Origin: JBKPCD01 sp046727175
Lineage (GTDB): Bacteria > Acidobacteriota > Vicinamibacteria > Vicinamibacterales > 2-12-FULL-66-21
Assembly: GCA_046727175.1 (NCBI GenBank)
Contig: JBKPCD010000120.1
Span: 9,799 to 73,798, forward strand
Direction: 5' to 3'
Length of the DNA: 64,000 bases
Below, in pieces: positions 30,504 to 39,366 of this stretch. The position numbers and the translations under genes are program-made. Every line of letters starts with the position of its first letter. Within the stretch, counting starts at the first letter, position 1. The notes below the pieces were generated by a model that was not told the origin of the DNA, searched no databases, and worked only from the letters and a program-made list of their open reading frames with translations.

Positions 30504-33176
30504 TCACTTCTGAAGTGTGTCGCTCCAATGCGCGATGACGGTGAGGGTTTCCGCGTGCGGGTCTTCGAACGGCTCGATCATGAGGAATCGCGAGCCGTTC
30601 TTGGCCACGCTGTACTCCGCCATCGGCCCGGCGGTCCAGGCCGACGCCTGAAACAGTTCCTTTGGCGGCGAGACCTGGACCGTCGCGGCCGTCGTCACGG
30701 TGACGCCTATCATCTTGCCGTCAGGCGCGACGTAGAACAGCTCCGCTCCGTCGTTCCGCCAGCGCGGCTCTACGCCTCCTTCGCCAGACACTTTGATACG
30801 CGGCGTGCCCTCCGGGAACGGGACCACGTACACCTCGGGACGCCCCGAATCGCTTTCGGTGTACGCCACGAAGCGGCCGTCATGCGTAAAGCGACCACAG
30901 CTTGCGATCGATCGCGATTCAATGAACCTCTTTGCTTTGGGCGCTCCGATCGGTTCCACCACCGTGCACGCGCCCGCCTCCTGAATCAGCAGGGTTCCGT
31001 GCGTTGATACATCAGCCAACGTCCCTTCGGTGCGCCAAATGAAGTGTTCCGGTCCGGTGCCGTCCGATCGCTTGCGGTAGATCCCAGCGGCGCCAGGCCG
31101 ATGAGAATCGAACACGACGTCCTGCCCATCGGGTGACCATCTCGCGTTGAGGATCTTGGCGTCGACCGTGAGGCGCGAGCGGATTCCGCGAAGTAGATCT
31201 ATCGTCCACACGTCGCCTAGCAGCGTCACCTCGGTTCCACGGGTCCTCACCAGCACCTGCCGCTCGTCAGGCGACAGCTCGACTCCCCTGTAAATGCCGG
31301 GTGGGCCTGTCGCCTTCGGTTCCTTTCCTTCTCGATCAACCCACTTGAGCGCGGCGGGAGCGTCGGCGCGCGCGAAATAGAGCAGCGATCCGTTCCGGGA
31401 CGTCGAGATCGCTGATCCACCGTTGTCGATGTTCATGTTGACCGGCTGTGCGACGGGAAATGGATCACTCTCGAGCGCCCGCTGCGCGACGTTGAAGCGT
31501 TGCGCGAACAGCACGGAGTCCCGGACAAACAGCAGGTATCCGGGCGTGGCGTATTCAGCCTGCGTTGGCGTGCTGACCAACAGTTTTGGGTCATCCTTGT
31601 CGAGCGAACGAACGTACACGCCCGTGTACTCAGGTCGGCGACTGCGCACGAGATAGATGAATTGCTTTCCGCCAGGGAGGAAGCGCGGATGCAAATGGAT
31701 CAGCTCGTCCCGACCGGCATCGAGAGTCGTGACGGCGGTCGGCGTTCCGCCACCCGCTGGAATCCTGAAGAGACAGTTGTTTTCGCGGCCCGTGAAAAGA
31801 ATGACCGCGTCATCGCTCCACGTACCGCCGCCACCAATGCCGCTCGGTCCGAGTCGGAACGAAAAGGCCGGGGCCAGACTTTGGGGTGGTCCTCCGGCTG
31901 CACTAATCCGCACCAAGCCGCGAGCTGTCAGAAAGCCGATGTTCTGGCTGTCCGGGGACCAGAACGGAAAGCTTGCGCCGTCGGAGCCAGCGACCACGCG
32001 CGACTCCCCTGTTGCGAGCGAGTACACCCACACCTGTCGTCGCTGGCCGGTCAACCCGACAAACGCGATGCTGCTGCCGTCCGGCGACAGCGCCAACTGG
32101 ATCGTCGAGAACCGCGTGTTGGGGGGTGGACTCACCGAAACGCGGATTGGCAACTTTCGAGGTTCGGCAACCTGGCGAGCGGAGACTGGCTTGACGATGA
32201 GGTATCCGACAACCGCCAGCAGCGACACGGCAAGGAGACTCAGTGCGTACGTCGCTCGCCTCCACCTGCCGGGATTGGCGTCCAAGGCGCCGGCTCCCGG
32301 CAACGGCAGCTCCGAACGACTGCTCGCAATCCATTTCAATTCCCGCATGACATCGCTTGCCGTCTGCCAGCGCTCATCGCGATCCTTCGCGAGACATCGC
32401 GAGACGAGATGATCGAGGAAGGGCGGCGCGTCAGGCCGGAGCGTCGCAATCGACGGCGGATCGCGCTGCATGATTGCGCCGATCAGGCTCGCGTGGGTTT
32501 CGCCCTGGAACGCTTTGGCGCCGGTGACCATCTCGTAGAGGACTGCGCCGAATGCGAAGATGTCCGCGCGAGCGTCGACATCGTGTCCCTCGAGTTGCTC
32601 CGGCGCCGTGTACTGGAACGTGCCGAGGAACGTCCCCTTGGCAGTCAGGTCGGCCGCTGTGGTGGACGGGATTGACTGCGCGGGTGTCGCATCGACCGGC
32701 GCGCCCATCCTTGCCAGTCCGAAGTCGAGGAGCTTGGTCCCTGCGCTCGTCAAAAAGACATTGCCCGGTTTCAAATCGCGATGGACGATGCCGGCGCGGT
32801 GAGCTTTGTGGAGCGCGTCGGCAATCTCGACTCCGTAACGAAGCGCCTGATCGAGCGAAAGGCCACCTTTCTGCAACCGATTGGCAAGCGTCTCCCCTTC
32901 GAGATACTGCATGACGAGGAAGGCGGTCCCCCGGACTTCTCCGACGTCGTATAGCGCACAGATGTGCGGATGATCGAGCTGTGAGATCGCGCGAGCTTCG
33001 CGATCGAACCGCTCCCGAAAGGCCGGCTCGGCTGCGAGACTCTCGGGAAGGGTTTTGATCGCAACGGTGCGATCGAGGCGGGTGTCACGGGCCTTGAACA
33101 CCTCACCCATGCCGCCAGCGCCAACGAGAGATTGGATTTCGTACGGTCCGAGTCGAGTTCCGGCGGACCAAGGCAT
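30504..33176 (-). CDS. Membrane Ser/Thr protein kinase with C-terminal WD40/PD40 propeller
   Basis: An 890-residue protein. The kinase domain (about 12-280) has the glycine loop VGAGGMGEVF, ATP Lys in VAIKTLP (about 41), catalytic loop GIVHRDLKPGNV, DFG in KLLDFGLARM and the APE-like YTAPEQLEGHD with DADIFAFGAVLYEM. All catalytic residues are present. A single TM is at about 305-330 (LSLLAVSLLAVVGYLIV). The remaining about 560 residues carry TolB-type repeats (IQLALSPDGSSIAFVGL, SFPFWSPDSQNIGFLTARGL, LNARWSPDGQDVVFDSHRPG, GEGGVEPRWRNDGAELFYVA) forming an extracytoplasmic beta-propeller sensor. This fusion is common in Acidobacteriota. The next gene downstream is an ADOP. Confidence 0.93.
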   Translation of the reverse strand: MPWSAGTRLGPYEIQSLVGAGGMGEVFKARDTRLDRTVAIKTLPESLAAEPAFRERFDREARAISQLDHPHICALYDVGEVRGTAFLVMQYLEGETLANRLQKGGLSLDQALRYGVEIADALHKAHRAGIVHRDLKPGNVFLTSAGTKLLDFGLARMGAPVDATPAQSIPSTTAADLTAKGTFLGTFQYTAPEQLEGHDVDARADIFAFGAVLYEMVTGAKAFQGETHASLIGAIMQRDPPSIATLRPDAPPFLDHLVSRCLAKDRDERWQTASDVMRELKWIASSRSELPLPGAGALDANPGRWRRATYALSLLAVSLLAVVGYLIVKPVSARQVAEPRKLPIRVSVSPPPNTRFSTIQLALSPDGSSIAFVGLTGQRRQVWVYSLATGESRVVAGSDGASFPFWSPDSQNIGFLTARGLVRISAAGGPPQSLAPAFSFRLGPSGIGGGGTWSDDAVILFTGRENNCLFRIPAGGGTPTAVTTLDAGRDELIHLHPRFLPGGKQFIYLVRSRRPEYTGVYVRSLDKDDPKLLVSTPTQAEYATPGYLLFVRDSVLFAQRFNVAQRALESDPFPVAQPVNMNIDNGGSAISTSRNGSLLYFARADAPAALKWVDREGKEPKATGPPGIYRGVELSPDERQVLVRTRGTEVTLLGDVWTIDLLRGIRSRLTVDAKILNARWSPDGQDVVFDSHRPGAAGIYRKRSDGTGPEHFIWRTEGTLADVSTHGTLLIQEAGACTVVEPIGAPKAKRFIESRSIASCGRFTHDGRFVAYTESDSGRPEVYVVPFPEGTPRIKVSGEGGVEPRWRNDGAELFYVAPDGKMIGVTVTTAATVQVSPPKELFQASAWTAGPMAEYSVAKNGSRFLMIEPFEDPHAETLTVIAHWSDTLQK

Positions 33177-33272
33177 GAGCCAGCGTGTGAAGGGCTTGAT
33201 TCTAGATCAATCGTGGGAAGCTACGCTCGGAAAGCGGGTATTCGAGGATAAGGCTGCGAGTCCGATGTTCCG

Positions 33273-33376
33273 GGGACATCCAACCGGGACACCCAAAAGG
33301 GACACCCAACAGGGACATCCAACAGGGACATCCAACCGTGCCTGTCCCGGGTGGCTGTCCCGGGTGGCTGTCCCGC
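33273..33376 (+). repeat. 13-bp tandem units in two inverted arms (GGGACATCCAACC)
   Basis: Five 13-bp units at 33273-33337 (gggacatccaacc, gggacacccaaaa and so on) are followed by two full and one partial units of the opposite sense (ctgtcccgggtgg) at 33342-33376. The transcript could fold back. The pair lies immediately before the next start codon. The remainder of the 33177-33388 gap holds nothing recognised. Confidence 0.75.
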
Positions 33377-33388
33377 ATAATGGGCGGG

Positions 33389-33850
33389 ATGCTATATGCT
33401 GCTGCGCTCGTTATTCATTCCTGGGTTCGCTGGATCGTGATCGTCACCGGACTCGGTGCTGCAGGCCGCGGGATTGCTGGCCGCGTCGGGAACCGCCGCT
33501 GGACGCGGACGGACGACCATTCGGCCACCTGGTTCACGGTGGCGCTGGACCTCCAGATGACAGTCGGGCTGATCATTTACTTCTTCAGCCCGCTGACCTG
33601 GGCTGCGCTTCGTGACGTCGGCTCGGCGATGCGCGATGCGACCTTGCGCTTCTATGCAATCGAACACGCGGTGGGCATGATCGTCGCGGTCGTGCTCGCG
33701 CACATCGGCCAGAGGCGGATTCGGAAAGCAACCGTCGACGCGCGCCGTCACACGGCGGCTGCGATCTTCTTCACGATCGCTCTTATCATCATCCTCGCGT
33801 CGATCCCCTGGCCGAACAGGCCATTCGGCCGGCCGCTGCTCCGATGGTGA
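33389..33850 (+). CDS. Small four-helix membrane protein, cytochrome b-like family
   Basis: The 153-residue protein has four predicted TM helices: MLYAAALVIHSWVRWIVIVT, WFTVALDLQMTVGLIIYFF, IEHAVGMIVAVVLAHIGQRR and AAAIFFTIALIIILASIPW. Conserved His residues sit in the first and third helices (IHSW; EHAVGM; LAHIGQ), which could ligate haem, but no standard cytochrome motif is complete. Function unknown. ATG 33380 is an alternative three codons upstream. Its stop overlaps the next gene's start (ATGGTGA), implying translational coupling with the S9 peptidase. Confidence 0.7.
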   Translation: MLYAAALVIHSWVRWIVIVTGLGAAGRGIAGRVGNRRWTRTDDHSATWFTVALDLQMTVGLIIYFFSPLTWAALRDVGSAMRDATLRFYAIEHAVGMIVAVVLAHIGQRRIRKATVDARRHTAAAIFFTIALIIILASIPWPNRPFGRPLLRW

Positions 33851-35946
33851 ACATCATGATGCACACCCGATTCAGAACAATCCTGCTGACGATCGTGTGG
33901 GGCGCGACCGCGATCCTGCACGCCGGCTCGCGAGCCCTGCCCCGAGCGGACTCGACGGACCTGCAGGCAGCCAACCGGCCGATGACCGTTGACGATCTCC
34001 TCACCGCGATCCGCGTCTCCGACCCGCAGCTCTCGCCGGACGGTCGCACGCTCGTGTTCGTGCGGACAACGACAGACCTCGCGGCCGGACGGCGGAACGG
34101 CGATATCTGGTCCGTGCCGGCAGATGGATCGGGCAAAGCGAAGGCGATCGTGACCGGTGAGAAGAGCGAGAGCACGCCGCGGTTCTCCCCCGACGGCAGG
34201 CGTCTCGCGTTCATCTCGTCGCGCGACGGCAGTCCGCAGGTCTACGTGGCCGACGCCGACGGCACCGAGGTGAAGAAGATCACGGACGTCGCACTCGGCG
34301 TTCAGCCGCCGCTCGTGTTCTCGCCCGATGGCTCGAAGGTCGCGTTCGTCTCTGACGTCTACCCGGAATGCGGGGACGACGCGTGCAACAAGAGACGCGC
34401 CGAAGAGGCCGAGAAGAATCCTGTGAAGGTGCATCGCGTCACCCGATTGCTGTATCGACACTGGGACGAGTGGCGCGAGAACATCCGCCATCACGTCTTC
34501 GTTGCGGACGTGAGCAGCGGGAAGACGATCGATCTCACGCCGGGCGACTTCGACTCGCCGCCGACACAGCAGGAGGACGCGGCGATTGCTTTTGCGCCGG
34601 ATGGCCGCGACGTGGCGTTCGTCTCGAACCGCGAGGGTCGTGACATGGAAGCCTGGACGACGAACAACGATATCTGGATCGTGCCTGCCATCGGGGGCGA
34701 CGCAGCCAGGCTGACGAAGAATCCGGCCGCCGATGTTCAGCCGGTCTTCTCGCCGAATGGCAAGACGGTCTTCGTGCGTGCGCAGCGGCGACCCGGATTC
34801 GAATCCGACCGTTGGTATCTCGAGGCTTACGACCGCGCGACAGGCGCAGCACGAACGCTGTTCGAAACACCCGATCTCTCGGTGAACGACTTCGTCCTGT
34901 CGAAGGATTCGACGGCGATCTATTTCGTCGCCGGCGATCAGGGACGCGAGAGTCTCTTCAGCGTTCCTGCGGCAGGAGGATCTCCAAAGAGAATCGTGCA
35001 GGGGGGGTCCATTTCCTCCGTTCAGGCCGGCAACGGATTCGTCGTCTTCTCGAAATCCACATTGACCGCTCCCGCCGATCTGTTTCGCGCTGGGCCGGAC
35101 GGCGCCGGCGTCACCGCGCTCACCGCCGAAAACGCGGGTTGGTTGAAGGAGGTGTCGATGTCCGAGCCGCAGAGTCTGACCGTCAGCGGGGAAGGGGGCA
35201 CGCCCATCCAGTACTGGCTGCTGAAGCCGCCTGACTTCGATCCGCAGAAGAAGTACCCCGTCGTGTTCCTGATTCACGGCGGGCCTCAGGGCGCGTGGGA
35301 GGACGGGTGGTCGTACCGATGGAACCCGTCGCTCTGGGCGGCGCAGGGCTGGATCGTCGCCGCGCCGAATCCGCGCGGATCGACCGGCTTCGGTCAGAAG
35401 CTCGTGGACGAGATCTCGGGTGACTGGGGCGGCAAGGTGATGCAGGATCTCGACGCCGTATTTGCCGCAGTTTCGGCGCTACCAGGCGCCGATACGTCGC
35501 GCATGGGAATCGCCGGCGCAAGCTACGGCGGCTACGCCGTCAACTGGATCATCGGCCACACGAACCGGTTCAAGGCTGCGGTCACTCACGACGGCGTCTT
35601 CAATCTCGAGTCGATGCCCCTCGCGACCGAGGAGCTCTGGTTCCCTGACTGGGAGTTCGGCGGACCGCCGTGGGACGCGAGGGCGCGGGCACAACTCTCG
35701 AAGTGGTCTCCACACCTGTTCGCGCAGAACATCCGCACGCCGACCCTGATCATCACCAACGAGCTCGACTTCCGCGTGCCCGTCGATCAGGGCATGCAGA
35801 TGTTCACGGTGCTCCGACGACAGCAGGTGCCCAGCGAGATGCTGGTTTTCCCCGACGAGGGGCACTGGGTGCTCAAACCGCTCAACAGCCGCGCCTGGCA
35901 CGAAGCGGTGTTCGGATGGATGAAGAAGTACCTCACTTCTTCATGA
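33844..35946 (+). CDS. S9 prolyl-oligopeptidase family peptidase (DPP5-like), exported
   Basis: A 700-residue secreted serine peptidase. The signal segment RTILLTIVWGATAILHAGSR is followed by a propeller of PD40 repeats (VSDPQLSPDGRTLVFVRTTT, STPRFSPDGRRLAFISSRDG, PPLVFSPDGSKVAFVSDVYP, DAAIAFAPDGRDVAFVSNRE). The catalytic hydrolase domain from about 450 has VVFLIHGGPQGAWEDGWSYR, nucleophile in IAGASYGGYAVNW, Asp in NELDFRVPVDQG and His in PDEGHWVLKP. This is the S9C arrangement of dipeptidyl-peptidases that trim imported or environmental peptides. It overlaps the upstream membrane-protein gene by 7 bp and its 3' end overlaps the convergent DUF4097 gene by 14 bp. Confidence 0.93.
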   Translation: MVNIMMHTRFRTILLTIVWGATAILHAGSRALPRADSTDLQAANRPMTVDDLLTAIRVSDPQLSPDGRTLVFVRTTTDLAAGRRNGDIWSVPADGSGKAKAIVTGEKSESTPRFSPDGRRLAFISSRDGSPQVYVADADGTEVKKITDVALGVQPPLVFSPDGSKVAFVSDVYPECGDDACNKRRAEEAEKNPVKVHRVTRLLYRHWDEWRENIRHHVFVADVSSGKTIDLTPGDFDSPPTQQEDAAIAFAPDGRDVAFVSNREGRDMEAWTTNNDIWIVPAIGGDAARLTKNPAADVQPVFSPNGKTVFVRAQRRPGFESDRWYLEAYDRATGAARTLFETPDLSVNDFVLSKDSTAIYFVAGDQGRESLFSVPAAGGSPKRIVQGGSISSVQAGNGFVVFSKSTLTAPADLFRAGPDGAGVTALTAENAGWLKEVSMSEPQSLTVSGEGGTPIQYWLLKPPDFDPQKKYPVVFLIHGGPQGAWEDGWSYRWNPSLWAAQGWIVAAPNPRGSTGFGQKLVDEISGDWGGKVMQDLDAVFAAVSALPGADTSRMGIAGASYGGYAVNWIIGHTNRFKAAVTHDGVFNLESMPLATEELWFPDWEFGGPPWDARARAQLSKWSPHLFAQNIRTPTLIITNELDFRVPVDQGMQMFTVLRRQQVPSEMLVFPDEGHWVLKPLNSRAWHEAVFGWMKKYLTSS

Positions 35947-36760
35947 TCTTGATCCCGCCGTTATGGGTTCTGACCCGAATCGGCGGACCACCGCCGCCGA
36001 TGTCGGCGACGATTTCGCGATCCATCCGGCCGCGCACGGTGACCGGAAAATCGACGTTGACTCCACCATTAATCGTTCCGGATTCGAGATGAGCCGAGTA
36101 CTGCTCTGGAATCACGAGCTTGACCCCGCCGTTGCTGGTTTCCACGTCGAGGCCTTCGCCGCGCCACGACACGCCGTCGAGGTCGACGTCGACTCCGCCA
36201 TTGCTCGTGCGCCCCCTGACGTTTCCCGCAAGTCCAGCCAGCTTGACCCCGCCGTTGACGGTTTTGAAGTCGATCTGCCCCTCGACGTCCCTGATGGTGA
36301 TGCCACCGTTCACCGTCTGCAGTGAAAGCGAGCTCATGTTGGGCACCGACAATCGATAGCTGACCGACCAGCCCTCGCGACGATCGAGCCCGGTCGGTCC
36401 GTCCGCGCCAATCCGGCTTGGCGTGGCTTCGATTCGAACCGCGCTGGTGATTTCGCGGGCTCGTTGTTCCGTCGCCGCGTTCGCCTGAACTTTCGCCAGC
36501 ACCTGCACGTCGCCCCGGCCAGTTCCCTCGACGTCGATCCCGCCGTTCGGCGAGGCGTCGACCGTCAGGACGCTAGCACCGCCGGAAATCACATACTGTC
36601 GAACTTCGCAGTAAGTCTCGCGATCGTTGCCCCACCGTTCGCTCCGGCACCAGTCATCGTTCGGCACGACCTGTTGCAAAGCCGGACTTGCAGCTCCACC
36701 AGTCATCCCGGCCGCGGAAACGGCCGCGAACATCAAAAAAAGGACCCGCTTCTTCATCAT
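35933..36760 (-). CDS. Exported DUF4097-type beta-helix protein
   Basis: A 275-residue protein with a signal peptide (RVLFLMFAAVSAAGMTGGA). Residues about 145-275 contain six regularly spaced Asn-Gly-Gly turns: VNGGITI, VNGGVKL, SNGGVDV, SNGGVKL, INGGVNV and HNGGIKI, about 20 residues apart. This periodicity is that of DUF4097 putative adhesin or anti-sigma-associated domains that fold as a parallel beta-helix. The N-terminal third has DDWCRSERWGNDRETYCEVR, with a likely disulfide. Role unknown. It overlaps tail to tail with the S9 gene. Two adjacent ATGs (36760, 36757) are possible starts. Confidence 0.78.
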   Translation of the reverse strand: MMKKRVLFLMFAAVSAAGMTGGAASPALQQVVPNDDWCRSERWGNDRETYCEVRQYVISGGASVLTVDASPNGGIDVEGTGRGDVQVLAKVQANAATEQRAREITSAVRIEATPSRIGADGPTGLDRREGWSVSYRLSVPNMSSLSLQTVNGGITIRDVEGQIDFKTVNGGVKLAGLAGNVRGRTSNGGVDVDLDGVSWRGEGLDVETSNGGVKLVIPEQYSAHLESGTINGGVNVDFPVTVRGRMDREIVADIGGGGPPIRVRTHNGGIKIMKK

Positions 36761-36854
36761 TGGTTTCTACTCCCGGCGCGTTGGACGAGATCTCGGGAGG
36801 TCGGGTTTACTGGCCCGGTAGAACTCACCATCCACCCCAGCCGTCTAAGGACTC

Positions 36855-39269
36855 ATGCTGTTTCAGGACCTCCGGTACGCCGTCCGGACGCTCGCCCAGA
36901 ACCCTGGCTTCGCAGCGCTTGCCGTGCTGTGTCTCGCCCTCGGGATCGGCGTCAACGCCACAATCTTCAGCGTCGTCGACGGTGTGCTGCTGCAGCCATA
37001 TCCATACGCGGACGCCGATCGGATCGTGGTCCTGAACTCCACCAACCCGCGTCAGGGAATCAACCGCAGTGGCGTCTCGTGGCTCGACTTCCGCGACTGG
37101 CGGGACCAGAACACGACGATGGCCGCGATGGTGGCGTTTTCAGGACGCAGCTTCACGATTTCAGATGGTGCAGCCGACCCGGAGCGGTTTCTCGGTTCCG
37201 CGGTGACATGGACGCTGTTCAGTTTCCTCGGTACACCGTCGGCGCTCGGACGGGACTTCCGTCCCGACGACGATCGTCCGGGTGCAGAACCCGTCGTGAT
37301 GCTGAGCGACGACGTTTGGCACCGCCGCTACAACGGCGACCCTGCCATCGTCGGGAAAGCCGTTTCCCTCAACGGCCGGCCGCACACCGTTATCGGTGTG
37401 ATGCCGCCTCGTTTCATGTTTCCACAGAATCAGCGGCTCTGGGTGCCGCTCGCGTCTTATGTGGAGAAGTCACCACGCAACGCGCGCAACATGCAGGTGT
37501 TCGCCAAGCTCAAACCAGGCGTCACGATGGACCAGGCCACCACGGACCTCAAGGGCATCGCTACCCGGCTCGCGTCGACATATCCCGAACAGAATGACGG
37601 ATGGAGTGCGTTCGCCAGGTCCCTCAAGAGCTGGATGCTCCCGGGCGATGTGAACCTCACAATCGTGTCGATGATGTGCGCCGCAACCCTGGTGCTGCTC
37701 GTTGCCTGTGCGAACGTCGCGAACCTGTTCCTTGCGCGAGCGTCAGTCCGGCACCGTGAGATTTCGATCCGTTCCGCGCTCGGTGCCGGCCGCTGGCACA
37801 TCGTTCGTCAGTTGCTCACCGAAGCTATCGTCATTGGCACATTGAGTGCACCCCTTGGCATCCTCTTCGCGCGACTCGGATTGTATCTACTCGATCAGGG
37901 GATTCCGCCCGATTCGATTCCGTATTTCATTCACTGGGCGCTCGACGCGCGTTCGCTGAGCTACACGATCGGTATTTCGGTGCTGACGGGGATCGTGTTC
38001 GGTCTCGCCCCCGCGCTCACGGCGACGCGCAGCAACCTGCAGGAGGGCCTCCGGGAGGGCGGACGCGGTTCGGCGGGTGGACGGCGCGCGCGGTTGCGGA
38101 ACGGGCTGGTCATCGCCGAGGTCTCGATGTCGCTCGTGCTGCTGATCGGCGCGTCGTTATTCGTTCGGAGCTTCCTGAATCTTCAGAACGCGAATGTGGG
38201 CTTCGATACGTCGCCGCTGATGACGCTGCGCTTCTACATGTCGGGCGCCGGGTACGAATCAACCGACGCGAGAGCGCGCCGGGTGCTGGACATCCTCCGC
38301 CGCGTCGAGACGGTTCCGGGTATTCAGTCGGTGTTTGCATCGAATTTCGTGCCGCTGTGGGGTGGCGGGGACGGCGGGCGCGTGCTCGTCGAGGGAAAGA
38401 GCTACGAACGGGGCAAGGAACCTGACATTTCGTTCATTGCTGCGTCGCCACAGCTGCGAAAGACCATGGGAATCGCGCTCGTTCGCGGCCGCGACATCAC
38501 GGAGTCGGAGGAGACCACGCGGACGGCCGTCGCCCTGATCAACCAGACGATGGCCAGGGAGCTGTGGAACGACGCCGACCCGTTGGGCCGTCGGTTTCGT
38601 CTCGTCTCCGATGAGACGCCCGAGTGGTTCACGGTTGTCGGCGTGATTGCGGACTTCCGGCACTTTCAAGGAGACACTGATGGCACCGTCGATCCCGCGG
38701 CGTACGTGGCGTACTCGTTCGCGCCAACACCGAACACGGGGTTGACGATCAGGGCGACTGGAGACCCGACGCGGATTACCGGAGCGGTGCGCGAACGGAT
38801 TCGGCAGGCGGATGCGTCCCTTCCGATTTTCCAGGTCAGCACGATGGAAGCGCTCCGGCAGCGCAGCTTTTGGGAATTCAAACTGTTTGGCTGGATGTTC
38901 TCGGTGTTTGGAGCGATCGCACTGCTCCTGGCGTCGATTGGTGTGTACGGCGTGCTGTCCTATTCGGTCTCGCAGAGGACGCAAGAGATCGGCGTTCGCG
39001 TTGCGCTCGGGGCGGCGAAGCGCGACGTGATGCGCCTCGTCGTCGGTCAGGGGCTGCGCCTTGCCCTGGCCGGCATCGGCGTCGGCATCCTCGGTGCGTT
39101 CGGAGTCACGCGCTTCATCAAAACACTTCTTTACAACGTGACGCCTACCGATCCGGTCAGCTTCAGTGGCGTTGCACTGTTTCTCGTTTCCGTTGCGCTG
39201 ATGGCCAGCTACGTCCCGGCGCGGCGCGCGATGGCCGTGGATCCGATCGTGGCGCTTCGGGACGAGTGA
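36855..39269 (+). CDS. ADOP-type permease (MacB/FtsX-like)
   Basis: An 804-residue permease beginning MLFQDLRYAVRTLAQNPGFA, with TM1 at about 20-45 (VLCLALGIGVNATIFSVVDG). The first FtsX unit has ATLVLLVACANVANLFLARA and HREISIRSALGAGRWHIVRQ. The second has LASIGVYGVLSYSVSQRTQE and AAKRDVMRLVVGQGLRLALA, and the end is ARRAMAVDPIVALRDE. Compared with its neighbours the N-terminal helix has Val-Asn in place of Ala-Asn and a Gln in VLLQPYPYADAD, so it belongs to a different ADOP lineage. It starts 94 bp after the divergent DUF4097 gene. No ATPase nearby. Confidence 0.92.
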   Translation: MLFQDLRYAVRTLAQNPGFAALAVLCLALGIGVNATIFSVVDGVLLQPYPYADADRIVVLNSTNPRQGINRSGVSWLDFRDWRDQNTTMAAMVAFSGRSFTISDGAADPERFLGSAVTWTLFSFLGTPSALGRDFRPDDDRPGAEPVVMLSDDVWHRRYNGDPAIVGKAVSLNGRPHTVIGVMPPRFMFPQNQRLWVPLASYVEKSPRNARNMQVFAKLKPGVTMDQATTDLKGIATRLASTYPEQNDGWSAFARSLKSWMLPGDVNLTIVSMMCAATLVLLVACANVANLFLARASVRHREISIRSALGAGRWHIVRQLLTEAIVIGTLSAPLGILFARLGLYLLDQGIPPDSIPYFIHWALDARSLSYTIGISVLTGIVFGLAPALTATRSNLQEGLREGGRGSAGGRRARLRNGLVIAEVSMSLVLLIGASLFVRSFLNLQNANVGFDTSPLMTLRFYMSGAGYESTDARARRVLDILRRVETVPGIQSVFASNFVPLWGGGDGGRVLVEGKSYERGKEPDISFIAASPQLRKTMGIALVRGRDITESEETTRTAVALINQTMARELWNDADPLGRRFRLVSDETPEWFTVVGVIADFRHFQGDTDGTVDPAAYVAYSFAPTPNTGLTIRATGDPTRITGAVRERIRQADASLPIFQVSTMEALRQRSFWEFKLFGWMFSVFGAIALLLASIGVYGVLSYSVSQRTQEIGVRVALGAAKRDVMRLVVGQGLRLALAGIGVGILGAFGVTRFIKTLLYNVTPTDPVSFSGVALFLVSVALMASYVPARRAMAVDPIVALRDE

Positions 39270-39275
39270 ACGCGA

Positions 39276-39365
39276 ATGGGAAATGGGGAATGGGAAACGG
39301 AAAGGATGCTGGTCTACGCTTTCCCCATTTACCATTTCCCATTTCCCATTTACCATCTGCCATTG
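39276..39365. repeat. Heptad-unit inverted arms, GGGAAAT/CCCATTT class
   Basis: The left arm (gggaaat-ggggaat-gggaaac-gg) and the right arm (ccattta-ccatttc-ccatttc-ccattta-ccatctg) are strictly 7-nt periodic and inverted, with a spacer of about 15 bp. The right arm ends two bases before the next start codon, leaving no room for a ribosome site. Confidence 0.8.
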
Positions 39366-39366
39366 A

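Noticed and set aside
33273..33376. Possible CRISPR or iteron array
   Set aside because: Units are 13 bp with no spacers, and the array includes an inverted arm; no replication gene nearby.
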